Positions 32,608 through 42,127 of a stretch of DNA of 61,922 nt are shown piece after piece. The notes beneath the pieces were generated by a model, which did not search any database, was not told the DNA's origin, and was given only the letters and a program-made list of their open reading frames with translations. Made by a program: the position numbers and the translations under genes. This DNA comes from Alkalihalobacillus alcalophilus ATCC 27647 = CGMCC 1.3604 (GTDB lineage: Bacteria > Bacillota > Bacilli > Bacillales > Bacillaceae_D), in the NCBI RefSeq assembly GCF_000292245.2, contig NZ_ALPT02000019.1, positions 1 through 61,922 on the forward strand. The letters run 5' to 3'. How positions within the stretch are numbered: the first letter of the stretch is position 1; each line of letters opens with the position of its first letter.

Positions 32608-33899
32608 CCTGATAACTGTGCTAGAACTCCCGCTTCTTCTAGCATCCAACTTATATGACAACCATAACCACTTTTCGGGTCATTCACAAAAACGTGCGTG
32701 ACGGCACCGACTAATTTCCCATTTTGAATAATAGGACTACCGCTCATTCCTTGGACAATTCCACCTGTTGCTTCTAACAACTTTGGATCGGTCACTCGAA
32801 TGACCATCCCTTTCGTTGCCGCTTGCTTTTGTGGAATTGAACTCACAATTTCAATGTCAAACTCTTCAATTTCTTCCCCATTAACCACCGTTAAAATTTT
32901 TGCAGGTCCTTCTTTAACTTCATGAGCCATCGTTATCGGCATTTTTTGATCATAATGATTATTTTTTATATCATCCTTTTTTAAGGTCCCAAATATTCCA
33001 TAAGGGCTATTCTTTTCGATTGTCCCAAGAACATCTCGAGCATTTTTAAAACTCGCTAATTTTTCCCCTGGGTCACCGTTGCTTCCTTTTTCAATTGAAT
33101 TGACCGAAGAGCGAATAATTTGACCATCATGTACTACAATTGGTTTTTGAGTATCCACATCTGAGATTACATGACCTAATGCACCGTATTTTTTTGATTC
33201 TGGGTCAAAAAAAGTTAAGGTCCCTACCCCAGCTGCTGAATCTCTAATATACAAACCTAATCGATATGAATGTTCATTTTTAGCTTTTATCGGTGTTAAT
33301 TCTTTGTTAAATAATTGGTTATTTCTTTTAATTTCAATACTTAAAGGTTGATTACCTTCTCCTGCTTTTTGGACGATATTCGCCACTTCGGTAATATGCT
33401 GAATCGGTTCGTCGTTAATTTTGACGATCATATCTCCTACTTCAATCCCTGCTTCTTCCCCTGGTGACTCATCACCAATTGAAGTGGGAATTAAATGATG
33501 CCCGACTACGAGGACGCCTTCTGTGTTTAACTTTACTCCGATTGACTGTCCACCAGGAATAACTTCGATTTTTGGTAGAACATTAACATTAACTTGCTTG
33601 ACAGGAAAACCGCCTACTTCAAATGTCATTTCCTGTTCACCTACTTCATGTCCGGTAATATGTGAACGATTTATATCTCCTTCACTTGTACTTGAGTAGG
33701 ATATCGTATTATTTTCTTGATTAATAAAACTTGTAATATCAGGACTCGAGGTCTCAACAAGCTCTGTCTCAACCCCTTCGAATACCGTTATTTCTTGCGG
33801 AATGGCCAACCAATCCGAAACGATATTTGAAGTTCCTAGGCTAAGAAGGCCGAGCATTAGGACCACTCCTACCAACTTTCTTATATGTTCGCCTCTCAC
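32592..33899 (-). CDS. spoIVB: SpoIVB signalling serine peptidase
   Basis: A 435-residue forespore-secreted PDZ peptidase (family S55). An N-terminal hydrophobic segment (LVGVVLMLGLLSLG) is followed by a PDZ domain (VLVVGHHLIPTSIGDESPGE, EAGIEVGDMIVKIND) and the SpoIVB peptidase domain with the His in ALGHVISDVDT and the nucleophile Ser in VQGMSGSPIIQNGKLVG. It cleaves SpoIVFA to release pro-sigma-K processing. The start is GTG with AGGAG at about 10 bases. Located before spo0A as in all Bacillus. Confidence 0.97.
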   Translation of the reverse strand: MRGEHIRKLVGVVLMLGLLSLGTSNIVSDWLAIPQEITVFEGVETELVETSSPDITSFINQENNTISYSSTSEGDINRSHITGHEVGEQEMTFEVGGFPVKQVNVNVLPKIEVIPGGQSIGVKLNTEGVLVVGHHLIPTSIGDESPGEEAGIEVGDMIVKINDEPIQHITEVANIVQKAGEGNQPLSIEIKRNNQLFNKELTPIKAKNEHSYRLGLYIRDSAAGVGTLTFFDPESKKYGALGHVISDVDTQKPIVVHDGQIIRSSVNSIEKGSNGDPGEKLASFKNARDVLGTIEKNSPYGIFGTLKKDDIKNNHYDQKMPITMAHEVKEGPAKILTVVNGEEIEEFDIEIVSSIPQKQAATKGMVIRVTDPKLLEATGGIVQGMSGSPIIQNGKLVGAVTHVFVNDPKSGYGCHISWMLEEAGVLAQLSGAKAS

Positions 33900-33992
33900 T
33901 CACTTCACTCTCCTAGCTCCTAGCCCACACCTCCATGATGGCTGTATTACTAATGTTGCCTTTGAAGCGAACATTTATAACCTGATCCAACA

Positions 33993-34023
33993 GAAAAAAG
34001 CTAACCTATTTTGGTTAGCTTTT
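33993..34023 (-). terminator. recN terminator overlapping its stop
   Basis: AAAAGCTAACC and GGTTAGCTTTT on the minus strand with TTTTTT after; the stop codon of recN lies in the stem. Confidence 0.82.
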
Positions 34024-35715
34024 CATATTAGCTATTTTGTGCTTTCGTGCAAGTTCCAATAATTCCTCTGCATGTTTTTTCGTTAAATCAGTTACTTCCA
34101 CTCCTGAAATCATCCGAGCGATTTCATTTGTCTTTTCATTTGCTGAAAGACTCTCGACTTTTGTATGGACCCGATTTTTGGCTTCATGTTTGGAAATATA
34201 CAAATGAGTATCCGCCATTGCTGCTACTTGAGGCAAATGCGTAATACACAACACTTGAGAACCAACCGAAATCCCGTAAATTTTTTCGGCAATAGCTTGA
34301 GCAACCCTGCCACTGACTCCTGTGTCGACTTCATCAAAAATAACGGATGTTAACCCTTGATGGGAAGAAAAGATCGTTTTAATTGCCAACATAATTCGCG
34401 AAATCTCTCCACCAGATGCTACTTTCGCTAATGGTTTCATTGGTTCGCCCTGGTTAGTCGAAATAAAAAACTCGACTTGATCCATTCCATCTTTTTGAAA
34501 TTTTTGAGAGAAATTCTGACTCTGCCTTTCTTCAATGCGAACTTCAAATTGCGTTTTTTGCATATAAAGCTCTTGTAATTGCTCGTGAATAGCCTTTACT
34601 AAGTCCTTGGAAGCCTGTTTTCTAACTTCGGATATCGCCTCGGCCTCTACTTTAACATCCAACCAGAGCGTATCTAATTTAAGTTTGATCTCATCGATTT
34701 GATCATCTTTATGTAAAATCGAGTCAAGCTCTTCTTCAATCCGAGCCGAATATTCTAAAATTTCCTCAACCGTTTGCCCATACTTCCTTTTTAATTGCTG
34801 AATTTCATTTAGCCTTGTCTCAATAAAGGTGAGTCGTTCTGGATCAAAATCAACCCCTTCAACGTGGTCACGTAAACTAAAAGTCGCTTCTTCGATAAGA
34901 TAAAAGCTATTTGAGATTTGTTCAAATAAGGATTGTAGATCTTTATCGATCGTAGCAGCTATCTCTAAATTAGACAAAGTATTCGAAACAAAATCTAACC
35001 CTTTTCCTTCTCCGTATAAGCTTTGATAGCTGTCCTGCAAGAGGCTAAACAATTTTTCACTATTGGCTAATTTATGACGCTCGGCAAATAGTTGGTTGTC
35101 TTCATCAGGCATTAGTTTCGCACTTTCAATTTCCTTTAATTGATATTGATACAAATCAATTTTTTGGGCGATTTCCTGTTCATTATAAGTAAATTCATTA
35201 AGCTTTTTTTGTAAAGTCATTGCTTCTCGATATAAACTCTGATATTCTGCTGTATCTGTTTTGGCAAAATAATCAACCATAGAAAGATGATGTTCCCCTT
35301 GCATTAACGCTTGATGCTCATGTTGACCATGAATATCAACAAGTGTTTGACCAATTTCCCGTAATATTCCTAAAGTCACAAGCTTTCCATTGATTCGACA
35401 AATACTTTTGCCATGAGCGGTTAAATCCCGCCTTAAAATGAACATTTGCTCTTCAACTTCAATCCCGAGTTCATTTGCTTTTTTAATCACTGGATGTTTT
35501 TTCTCAACAATAAACAATCCTTCGATTTCCGCTCTTTTTTCACCGTATCGAACAAATTCAACAGAACCTCTTCCACCTAATAATAATCCGATTGCATCAA
35601 TAATAATTGATTTTCCAGCTCCGGTTTCACCAGTTAACACCGTTAAGCCTTTTTCAAACGGAATCGTTATCTCATCAATTATCGCAAAGTTTTTAATCGT
35701 TAATTCTTCAAGCAT
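34015..35715 (-). CDS. recN: DNA repair protein RecN
   Basis: A 566-residue SMC-like ATPase. Walker A is GETGAGKSIIIDAIGLLLGG; a long coiled coil covers about 160-360; the ABC signature region is KPLAKVASGGEISRIMLAIK and Walker B is TSVIFDEVDTGVSG. It binds DNA ends in double-strand break repair. The start ATG at 35715 has AGGTGGGG ahead; the GTG four codons upstream is less likely. No LexA box was found near. Confidence 0.97.
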   Translation of the reverse strand: MLEELTIKNFAIIDEITIPFEKGLTVLTGETGAGKSIIIDAIGLLLGGRGSVEFVRYGEKRAEIEGLFIVEKKHPVIKKANELGIEVEEQMFILRRDLTAHGKSICRINGKLVTLGILREIGQTLVDIHGQHEHQALMQGEHHLSMVDYFAKTDTAEYQSLYREAMTLQKKLNEFTYNEQEIAQKIDLYQYQLKEIESAKLMPDEDNQLFAERHKLANSEKLFSLLQDSYQSLYGEGKGLDFVSNTLSNLEIAATIDKDLQSLFEQISNSFYLIEEATFSLRDHVEGVDFDPERLTFIETRLNEIQQLKRKYGQTVEEILEYSARIEEELDSILHKDDQIDEIKLKLDTLWLDVKVEAEAISEVRKQASKDLVKAIHEQLQELYMQKTQFEVRIEERQSQNFSQKFQKDGMDQVEFFISTNQGEPMKPLAKVASGGEISRIMLAIKTIFSSHQGLTSVIFDEVDTGVSGRVAQAIAEKIYGISVGSQVLCITHLPQVAAMADTHLYISKHEAKNRVHTKVESLSANEKTNEIARMISGVEVTDLTKKHAEELLELARKHKIANMKS

Positions 35716-35728
35716 CACATTCCCCACC

Positions 35729-36178
35729 TTAAAGCATATCTAAAAATTTCTCCATAATATGTGGTCCATCGTCTTTATTTTTACAAATAATTAAGATCGT
35801 ATCATCGCCACAAATCGTCCCCATCACTTCCGACCAGTCTAAATTATCAATTAAGATGGCAATTGAATTTGCATTACCAGGTAATGTCTTCATCACAATT
35901 AAATTTTCTGTACGATCAATATTAACAAAGCTGTCCATTAAAGCACGCTTAAGCTTTTGTAAAGGGTTAAAGCGCTGATCCGCTGGTAAACTATATTTGT
36001 AACGACCATCGATCATCGGCACTTTGACAAGATGTAATTCTTTAATGTCTCTTGAAACAGTCGCTTGTGTGACATTATACCCTTCTGACTTTAACCTTTC
36101 GACTAATTCATCCTGTGTTTCAATCTCATTATTTGTAATTAAATCCCTAATTTTGATATGGCGTTGTCCTTTATTCAA
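35729..36178 (-). CDS. argR: arginine repressor ArgR/AhrC
   Basis: A 149-residue regulator: winged helix-turn-helix N-domain (IKIRDLITNNEIETQDELVE, ATVSRDIKELHLVK) and C-terminal arginine-binding hexamer domain (LPGNANSIAILIDNLDW, MGTICGDDTILIICK, with the Asp pair that binds arginine). It represses arginine synthesis and activates catabolism. The start is TTG with AGGTG upstream. Conserved between recN and tlyA. Confidence 0.96.
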   Translation of the reverse strand: MNKGQRHIKIRDLITNNEIETQDELVERLKSEGYNVTQATVSRDIKELHLVKVPMIDGRYKYSLPADQRFNPLQKLKRALMDSFVNIDRTENLIVMKTLPGNANSIAILIDNLDWSEVMGTICGDDTILIICKNKDDGPHIMEKFLDML

Positions 36179-36312
36179 ACCTAAATCACCTATTTCTCAG
36201 ATATAGTTTCTGCTTTCATTATCCACATTTCGAATGATATTGACAACCTTTTCACAAATTACCTGACTAAAAAAGAGAAAGGTTAAGCCTATGCTCTCCC
36301 TTTCCCCGACTT

Positions 36313-37131
36313 TTATTTTTTTAAATCTGTATGGGCGGCCGTCACAATTTCAGAAATCGCGCTCTGATAATCCATGTCCTTTAATTCTTCGTTTGGATAT
36401 GTTAAATATAAAAGAAATTCAATATTCCCTTCTCCACCCGTTATAGGAGAATAACTAATTCCTTTAATCCCATACCCTTCTGCTAACACAAATTGGCACA
36501 TACTTGTTAAAACTTCATTATGGACAGCAGCATCTTTAATAATACCCTTTTTGCCTACTTGTTCTCTTCCTGCTTCAAATTGTGGTTTCACTAAAGCAAT
36601 CACTTCTCCACCCCGCTTTATAAGCGTCTTTAAAACGGGAAGAATGAGTTTTAAAGAAATAAACGAGACATCAATCGAAGCAAAATCCGGTAAGCCTTCA
36701 TGAAGATCTTCGGCCGTTACGTAGCGAAAATTCGTTCTTTCCATTACAACAACTCTAGCGTCTTGTCTTAACTTCCAAGCTAACTGATTATACCCGACAT
36801 CGAGAGCGTACACAATCTTTGCTCCATTTTGTAAGGAACAATCGGTAAATCCTCCTGTCGACGCTCCGATATCGAGAACGGTTTTATTTGATAAATCAAG
36901 ATTGTAGAGCTTAATCGCTTTTTCTAATTTTAGTCCACCTCGGCTTACATACGGTAAAACATTTCCTTTTACCGTAAAGTGAACATCATTGTCCATTTTC
37001 ATTCCTGGTTTATCAATACGCTCTGTATCTAAATAGACTAAACCTGCCATAATCGCTCTTTTTGCTTTTTCTCTCGTATCAAAAAGACCTTGATCGACAA
37101 GCAATACGTCTACTCGTTCTTTTTTTGCCAT
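36313..37131 (-). CDS. yqxC: TlyA family 16S/23S rRNA methyltransferase-hemolysin, YqxC
   Basis: A 272-residue protein: S4 RNA-binding domain in residues 1-65 (ERVDVLLVDQGLFDTREKAK) and an FtsJ-like Rossmann methyltransferase domain with VLDIGASTGGFTDCSLQ for SAM, DVSFISLKLILP and LVKPQFEAGRE. TlyA methylates rRNA ribose in actinobacteria; the target in Bacillus is less certain. It starts 5 bases after the dxs stop, so cotranscription is certain in the conserved cluster. Confidence 0.94.
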   Translation of the reverse strand: MAKKERVDVLLVDQGLFDTREKAKRAIMAGLVYLDTERIDKPGMKMDNDVHFTVKGNVLPYVSRGGLKLEKAIKLYNLDLSNKTVLDIGASTGGFTDCSLQNGAKIVYALDVGYNQLAWKLRQDARVVVMERTNFRYVTAEDLHEGLPDFASIDVSFISLKLILPVLKTLIKRGGEVIALVKPQFEAGREQVGKKGIIKDAAVHNEVLTSMCQFVLAEGYGIKGISYSPITGGEGNIEFLLYLTYPNEELKDMDYQSAISEIVTAAHTDLKK

Positions 37132-37136
37132 GCTTG

Positions 37137-39026
37137 TTACGCCCTTTGTCTTTGTCTCGGAACCATTGCGATGATCTGTTCAGATACTTGATTTGCCGTT
37201 AAACCGATTTCTTCAAGTAACTGGGAAACACTACCATGCTCAATAAAGTAATCCGGAATTCCCATTCGTTTAATGGTTAAATCACGATAGCCTGCTTCAT
37301 TATAAAATTCTAATACCGCACTACCGAATCCACCTTGAAGGGCCGCTTCTTCTAAAGTTAAAATAGGGATGTTTTGTTCAGCTATCTGAGATAATAACTT
37401 CTCGTCTAAAGGCTTAGCTGAGTTTGCATTTACTAAGGTAACATGAATACCTTGTGATTCAAGGTAATGGATCGCCTCTTCTGCGACTGGAAGCATTGTA
37501 CCAAAGCTTAAAATACAGGCATCCTTGCCCTCTTTTAAAACTTCCCACTTTCCAATTTCAACGGTTTTTAATTGTTGATCCATTTTAATCCCATAACCAT
37601 TACCACGTGGATAACGAACTGCAATTGGGCCATCATTGTATTGAACAGCTGTATAAATCATATGCTGTAGTTCATTTTCATCCTTTGGCATTAAAATCGT
37701 CATATTTGGTAAATGACGTAAATAAGCAATATCAAAAACGCCCTGATGTGTTTCGCCGTCAGCCCCGACTAATCCGGCACGGTCTATCGCAAATAAGACA
37801 TTTAAATTTTGACGACAAATATCATGAACGATTTGGTCGTAGCCTCGTTGTAAGAAAGTTGAATACACAGCAAAAACAGGCTTTAATCCTTGTGTGGCGA
37901 GGCCACCAGCCATCGTTGTTGCATGTTGCTCAGCAATCCCTACGTCAAACATTCTTTCAGGAAATTCCTTTGCGAAAACATCCAGTTTCGTTCCACCAGG
38001 CATTGCCGCTGTAATCGCAACAACTCGCTCATCTTCACGGGCAATCTTCTTTAACGTTTCTGCAAATACACCACTATAACTAGGTGGTCCCGGCTTTTTC
38101 ACAACTTCACCTGATTCAATTTTGTATGGTCCTAAGCCATGCCAAGTTCCAAGGGCATCATTTTCTGCTGGTTCATACCCTTTTCCTTTTTTGGTGAGAA
38201 CATGAATGAGGACTGGACCTTTTGTTTTCTTTGCATATTTCATATTTTCCATTAAGTCATCTAAATCATGACCATCAACTGGACCTAAATACGTAAAGCC
38301 CATTTCTTCAAAAAAGACACCCGAAACGAGTAAATATTTTAAGCTATCTTTCACACGTTCAGCCGTTGCGGCAAGCTTGCCACCGAATGCTGGAATTTTT
38401 TTGATTAACATTTCAAGCTCTTCTTTAGCTTTATGGTATTTACCGGCTGTTCTTAATTTTCCTAACACATTGTGAAGGGCACCGACATTAGGGGCAATCG
38501 ACATTTCGTTATCATTTAAGACAACAATTAAATCCTTTTGTTCGTGCCCAATATGATTTAGTGCTTCTAAAGCCATCCCGCCTGTTAAAGCACCATCTCC
38601 AATAATCGCCACAACACTATTGTCTTCTCCCTTTAAATCTCGTGCTGTCGCCATTCCCATCGCTGCAGATAAAGATGTGGAGCTGTGACCAGTTTCCCAA
38701 ACGTCATGTTCACTTTCATTTCGTTTGGGAAATCCACATAAACCTTGATATTGTCTGAGCTTATCAAATTGGTCAGCTCGTCCTGTTAAAATTTTGTGGA
38801 CATATGCTTGATGTCCTACATCCCAAATAAACTTATCCTTAGGGCTTTCAAACAAATGGTGAAGAACTAATGTCAGTTCAACAACCCCAAGATTAGGGCC
38901 TAAATGTCCGCCTGTAACGGATAGTTTCTCAATTAGAAAATGACGAATGTCTTGAGCTAATTCCTCTAATTGTGCTTTGCTGTAGCCTTTTATCAAACTA
39001 GGATCTTTAATATTTTCCAGCTTCAT
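37137..39026 (-). CDS. dxs: 1-deoxy-D-xylulose-5-phosphate synthase
   Basis: A 629-residue thiamine diphosphate enzyme, first step of the MEP isoprenoid pathway (pyruvate plus glyceraldehyde 3-phosphate). The TPP motif GDGALTGGMALEALNHIGHE, the GHQAYVHKILTGR His region, MAGGLATQGLKPVFAVYSTF and DRAGLVGADGETHQGVFDI are all intact. The start at 39026 gives MKLENIKDPSLIKGYSK, matching the family N-terminus; the GTG five codons upstream is not needed. Upstream of tlyA and downstream of ispA; the gap with ispA holds a GC-rich repeat. Confidence 0.97.
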   Translation of the reverse strand: MKLENIKDPSLIKGYSKAQLEELAQDIRHFLIEKLSVTGGHLGPNLGVVELTLVLHHLFESPKDKFIWDVGHQAYVHKILTGRADQFDKLRQYQGLCGFPKRNESEHDVWETGHSSTSLSAAMGMATARDLKGEDNSVVAIIGDGALTGGMALEALNHIGHEQKDLIVVLNDNEMSIAPNVGALHNVLGKLRTAGKYHKAKEELEMLIKKIPAFGGKLAATAERVKDSLKYLLVSGVFFEEMGFTYLGPVDGHDLDDLMENMKYAKKTKGPVLIHVLTKKGKGYEPAENDALGTWHGLGPYKIESGEVVKKPGPPSYSGVFAETLKKIAREDERVVAITAAMPGGTKLDVFAKEFPERMFDVGIAEQHATTMAGGLATQGLKPVFAVYSTFLQRGYDQIVHDICRQNLNVLFAIDRAGLVGADGETHQGVFDIAYLRHLPNMTILMPKDENELQHMIYTAVQYNDGPIAVRYPRGNGYGIKMDQQLKTVEIGKWEVLKEGKDACILSFGTMLPVAEEAIHYLESQGIHVTLVNANSAKPLDEKLLSQIAEQNIPILTLEEAALQGGFGSAVLEFYNEAGYRDLTIKRMGIPDYFIEHGSVSQLLEEIGLTANQVSEQIIAMVPRQRQRA

Positions 39027-39450
39027 TTTCAAAACACTCACTTTCGAGTCAGTTTATCTTACTTTTATATGGGCCAATTGCTGATTTCATGTTGGCCATT
39101 TGGTCGTCTTATGTCTGTTTAGAATAAAGTCAAAATACATACCGTAATTCATTCTTTCCCCTCATTGTATCAGAAAAAACAAAGATGAAAACCTTTTACC
39201 TAAATTAGAGAAGATTTTCAAAAGTCAATATAAGGATAATTATGTAAAACGGTTAACTATAACTTCATACAGTCCATTTTTCTTCAATACTATGCTCAGA
39301 GCACCAAGTTTTTTAACGTTCTCTAGCATTTATCCACTATTTTCATTGCTTGGCTCATTAGCTTATAAAAGCTGTTTAATATTATACCATGTGGTCTTTT
39401 TTTGCTCAAACGTTAACGTAAATAAGGCAAAGGTGTATATAATTTGGCAT
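39027..39450. other. gap upstream of dxs
   Basis: No gene seen. Small inverted repeat GGCCAATTGCTG...ATGTTGGCC near 39072-39097; function unknown. The dxs promoter must be here unless transcription enters from ispA. Confidence 0.4.
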
Positions 39451-39545
39451 ACTCCACCAGCGAGATACCCTACGCGTTCCGCAGGTGAGTCGGACCCAGC
39501 AGGACGCGGAGCAATCATTTCTGCAGCGGTAGCCGAAGAACCTTT
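39451..39545 (-). repeat. GC-rich hairpin repeat, copy R6 (diverged)
   Basis: Holds TACGCGTTCCGCAGG, CCAGCAGGACGCGGAGCAAT and CAGCGGTAGCCGAAGAACC, recognisably the end of the R5-type repeat (AGGACGCGGAGTATGG and GCGACAGCCGAAGCG), but shortened and diverged. It lies between dxs and ispA. Confidence 0.65.
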
Positions 39546-39574
39546 TTATACAACAGCCATATGATTTATCATAG

Positions 39575-39610
39575 AAAAAAGCCCTAAAAAGGAACATCCC
39601 CCTCTTTAGG
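39575..39610 (-). terminator. ispA terminator
   Basis: On the minus strand, CCTAAAGAGG and CCTTTTTAGG form the stem, then GCTTTTTT. Confidence 0.8.
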
Positions 39611-39630
39611 ACTCAGCAGAACATAGTAGC

Positions 39631-40512
39631 TTAATGATTACGATTCTTTATATAATCAGCTAATGATTCTAATAGATTCGTATTCATTGAAACTTTATGT
39701 AAGGATTCAAGTGCAACATCATAATGGGCATTTAATACTTCTTTTGTTTCATTCAACCCAAGCAAGCTCGGATAGGTGCTTTTATTATTTCCAACATCGC
39801 TACCTAAAGGCTTCCCAATCAGCTCTTGCTCACCTTCAACATCAAGCAAATCATCCTTAATTTGAAATAATAACCCTAATTCACGAGCAAAGTGACGTAA
39901 ACGCTCAACATCTTCCTCACTAGCATCAGCTATAATCGCACCTGCTACAATAGAATACGTCAATAAATCACCTGTCTTATGGTTATGAATATAAGTAAGC
40001 TCTTCTAATGTTAACGCCCGTTCTTCCCCTTCCATATCAGCCACTTGCCCACCAATCATCCCAACCGGCCCAGCAGCAATCGCAAGCTCTTTAATTAAAC
40101 GAACAACCTTTTCCGGCGCAAGTTGTGAAGAAGCAATCCGTTCAAAGCTATGAGTTAACAAGGCATCTCCAGCTAAAATTGCCGTTGCTTCACCAAAAAC
40201 TTTATGATTTGTTGGTTTCCCTCTTCTTAAATCATCATCATCCATTGCCGGTAAATCATCATGGATTAAGGAATACGTATGAATCATTTCAATCGCACAA
40301 GCTAACTCGTAACCTGTCTCAAATGACTTATCAAAGCCTTTTAAGGTCGCTAATAATAACAAAGGTCTGATTCGTTTTCCACCAGCCTCTAATGAATAAA
40401 TCATCGCATCTTTTAAGGAGGCAGGAGCATTTAAAGCACGAATCGACTGCGGCAACTTTTCATCGATCACAAATTTCGTTTCCTCTATAAATGCTTGAAG
40501 ATGTTCGTTCAC
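39631..40512 (-). CDS. ispA: farnesyl diphosphate synthase
   Basis: A 293-residue short-chain polyprenyl synthase. The first aspartate-rich motif is DDLPAMDDDDLRRGKPT and the second is FQIKDDLLDVEG; GGKRIRPLLLLATLKG binds isopentenyl diphosphate. In Bacillus it makes C15 for longer-chain quinone and cell wall carriers. The GTG start overlaps the xseB stop by 4 bases, so it is coupled. Confidence 0.96.
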   Translation of the reverse strand: MNEHLQAFIEETKFVIDEKLPQSIRALNAPASLKDAMIYSLEAGGKRIRPLLLLATLKGFDKSFETGYELACAIEMIHTYSLIHDDLPAMDDDDLRRGKPTNHKVFGEATAILAGDALLTHSFERIASSQLAPEKVVRLIKELAIAAGPVGMIGGQVADMEGEERALTLEELTYIHNHKTGDLLTYSIVAGAIIADASEEDVERLRHFARELGLLFQIKDDLLDVEGEQELIGKPLGSDVGNNKSTYPSLLGLNETKEVLNAHYDVALESLHKVSMNTNLLESLADYIKNRNH

Positions 40513-40754
40513 CCTTCATCCTCCACTAACTGAACCTCTTCTATTTCACCATCTGGGTGTAAAATACGGTCCATTTTCTTTTCGACTTGCTCTAATTTAT
40601 CATGACACTGCTTAGATAGCTCCATTCCTTTTTGAAACATTGAAATCGCTTCATCCAAAGGGACATCTCCTTGCTCAAGCTGTTCCACTACATTTTCAAG
40701 CTCGTTCATCGCTTCTTCAAAACTAATTTCTTCTTTTTTTGTATCACTCATCAT
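40509..40754 (-). CDS. xseB: exodeoxyribonuclease VII small subunit
   Basis: An 81-residue helical protein with ISFEEAMNELENVVEQLEQG and DVPLDEAISMFQKGMELSKQ, the typical XseB hairpin. It binds XseA to form the single-strand exonuclease. AGGGGGAT precedes the ATG, and it overlaps the xseA stop by 4 bases (ATGA). Confidence 0.96.
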   Translation of the reverse strand: MMSDTKKEEISFEEAMNELENVVEQLEQGDVPLDEAISMFQKGMELSKQCHDKLEQVEKKMDRILHPDGEIEEVQLVEDEG

Positions 40755-42127
40755 TTATCCCCCTCTACCTCTTTCAATTGGTCGCTTGTTCGGATCGTAT
40801 CGACAACATGACAATGAACTAAACCATCTGTTACTTGAATGCTTAAGTGCTCACCTTTTGTTACTTGCGTCGTCTTTTTGATCATTTCGTTATCTTTATT
40901 ATAAACAAGACTATAGCCACGTTCCATAATCTGCAGCGGACTTACAAGCTTTAATTGCGTAATTAATGATTGAAATCCTTGTTGTTTGCTACGAATCGTT
41001 TCATGTGTTTTTGCCTTTAGTCGATCCTCTAAACTTTTTAATTGATTTGCAGTTTGCTCAATTCGAGCTTTCGGATGACTTCTCGTTACTTCTTTATGAA
41101 GCTGAGTGAGCGTGCTTTTTTTACTCGCCACTAATTGCGACATCGCCCGTTTTTGCCGGTCCATTAATCCATCTAATTCTTGCTCCTTTTGGCGAATCAA
41201 CTGAGCTGGATATCGAAACGCATAGGAGCGATTAAGCCTCTCAAGTTGTTTTCGTTCCAACTGCACTCTTTCATTCATTTGCCTCATTAGCCTTTGTTTA
41301 TACTGCTGAATATGAATAAATAGGTCCTTCAAATCGGGAACAGCCATTTCTGCTGCTCCAGTTGGGGTTGGAGCACGTAAATCAGCGACAAAATCACTAA
41401 TCGTAAAATCAGTCTCATGGCCAACCGCAGAAATAATCGGGATATTAGAATCAGCTATTGCTCTTGCAACATGTTCATCATTAAATGCCCATAATTCCTC
41501 AATTGAACCACCACCACGCCCTAATAAGACAACATCAAATTGACCAATCAAATTCGCCTGTTCGATTGCATTAATAATCGAGGCGGGGGCATGTTCGCCT
41601 TGAACAAGAACGGGAAATAAAGCTAAATGAGCTATCGGATATCTCCGTTTTAATGTAGAAGCAATATCCTTAATAGCAGCACCAGTAGGAGAAGTAATAA
41701 TTGCTATATTCTTTGGAAATTGAGGTAAAGCTTTTTTCCGTTCCAAAGAGAATAACCCTTCTTTTTCAAGATCTGCTTTAAGCTTCTCATAAGCTAAATA
41801 TAAACTACCAATACCATCTGGCTGCATTTCCCTTACATACATTTGGTAAGAACCATATGGCTCATACACATTGATTTCTCCCTGAACGATAACTTTCATA
41901 CCATTTTCGGGATTAAAATCTAAAAAGCGATTATTGCCTGCAAACATAACTGCTTGCATCCTCGTATTTTCATCCTTAATGGTAAAATACATATGGCCAC
42001 GACTATGTCTTTTAAAGTTTGAAATTTCCCCTCGTAACCAACAATTTTGTAATTGAAAATCCTTTTCCATTAACGTCTTAATATGCCGTGTGACTTCTGT
42101 GACGGTTAAAACATTTTGCTTTAACAT
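40751..42127 (-). CDS. xseA: exodeoxyribonuclease VII large subunit
   Basis: A 458-residue protein: OB-fold N-terminus (LQNCWLRGEISNFKRHSRGH), catalytic core with TSPTGAAIKDIASTLKRRYP, GGGSIEELWAFNDEHVARAI and SAVGHETDFTISDFVADLRA with PTPTGAAE, then a long helical C-terminus that binds XseB copies. Overlaps folD by 7 bases. Degrades single-stranded DNA in both directions. Confidence 0.96.
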   Translation of the reverse strand: MLKQNVLTVTEVTRHIKTLMEKDFQLQNCWLRGEISNFKRHSRGHMYFTIKDENTRMQAVMFAGNNRFLDFNPENGMKVIVQGEINVYEPYGSYQMYVREMQPDGIGSLYLAYEKLKADLEKEGLFSLERKKALPQFPKNIAIITSPTGAAIKDIASTLKRRYPIAHLALFPVLVQGEHAPASIINAIEQANLIGQFDVVLLGRGGGSIEELWAFNDEHVARAIADSNIPIISAVGHETDFTISDFVADLRAPTPTGAAEMAVPDLKDLFIHIQQYKQRLMRQMNERVQLERKQLERLNRSYAFRYPAQLIRQKEQELDGLMDRQKRAMSQLVASKKSTLTQLHKEVTRSHPKARIEQTANQLKSLEDRLKAKTHETIRSKQQGFQSLITQLKLVSPLQIMERGYSLVYNKDNEMIKKTTQVTKGEHLSIQVTDGLVHCHVVDTIRTSDQLKEVEGDK

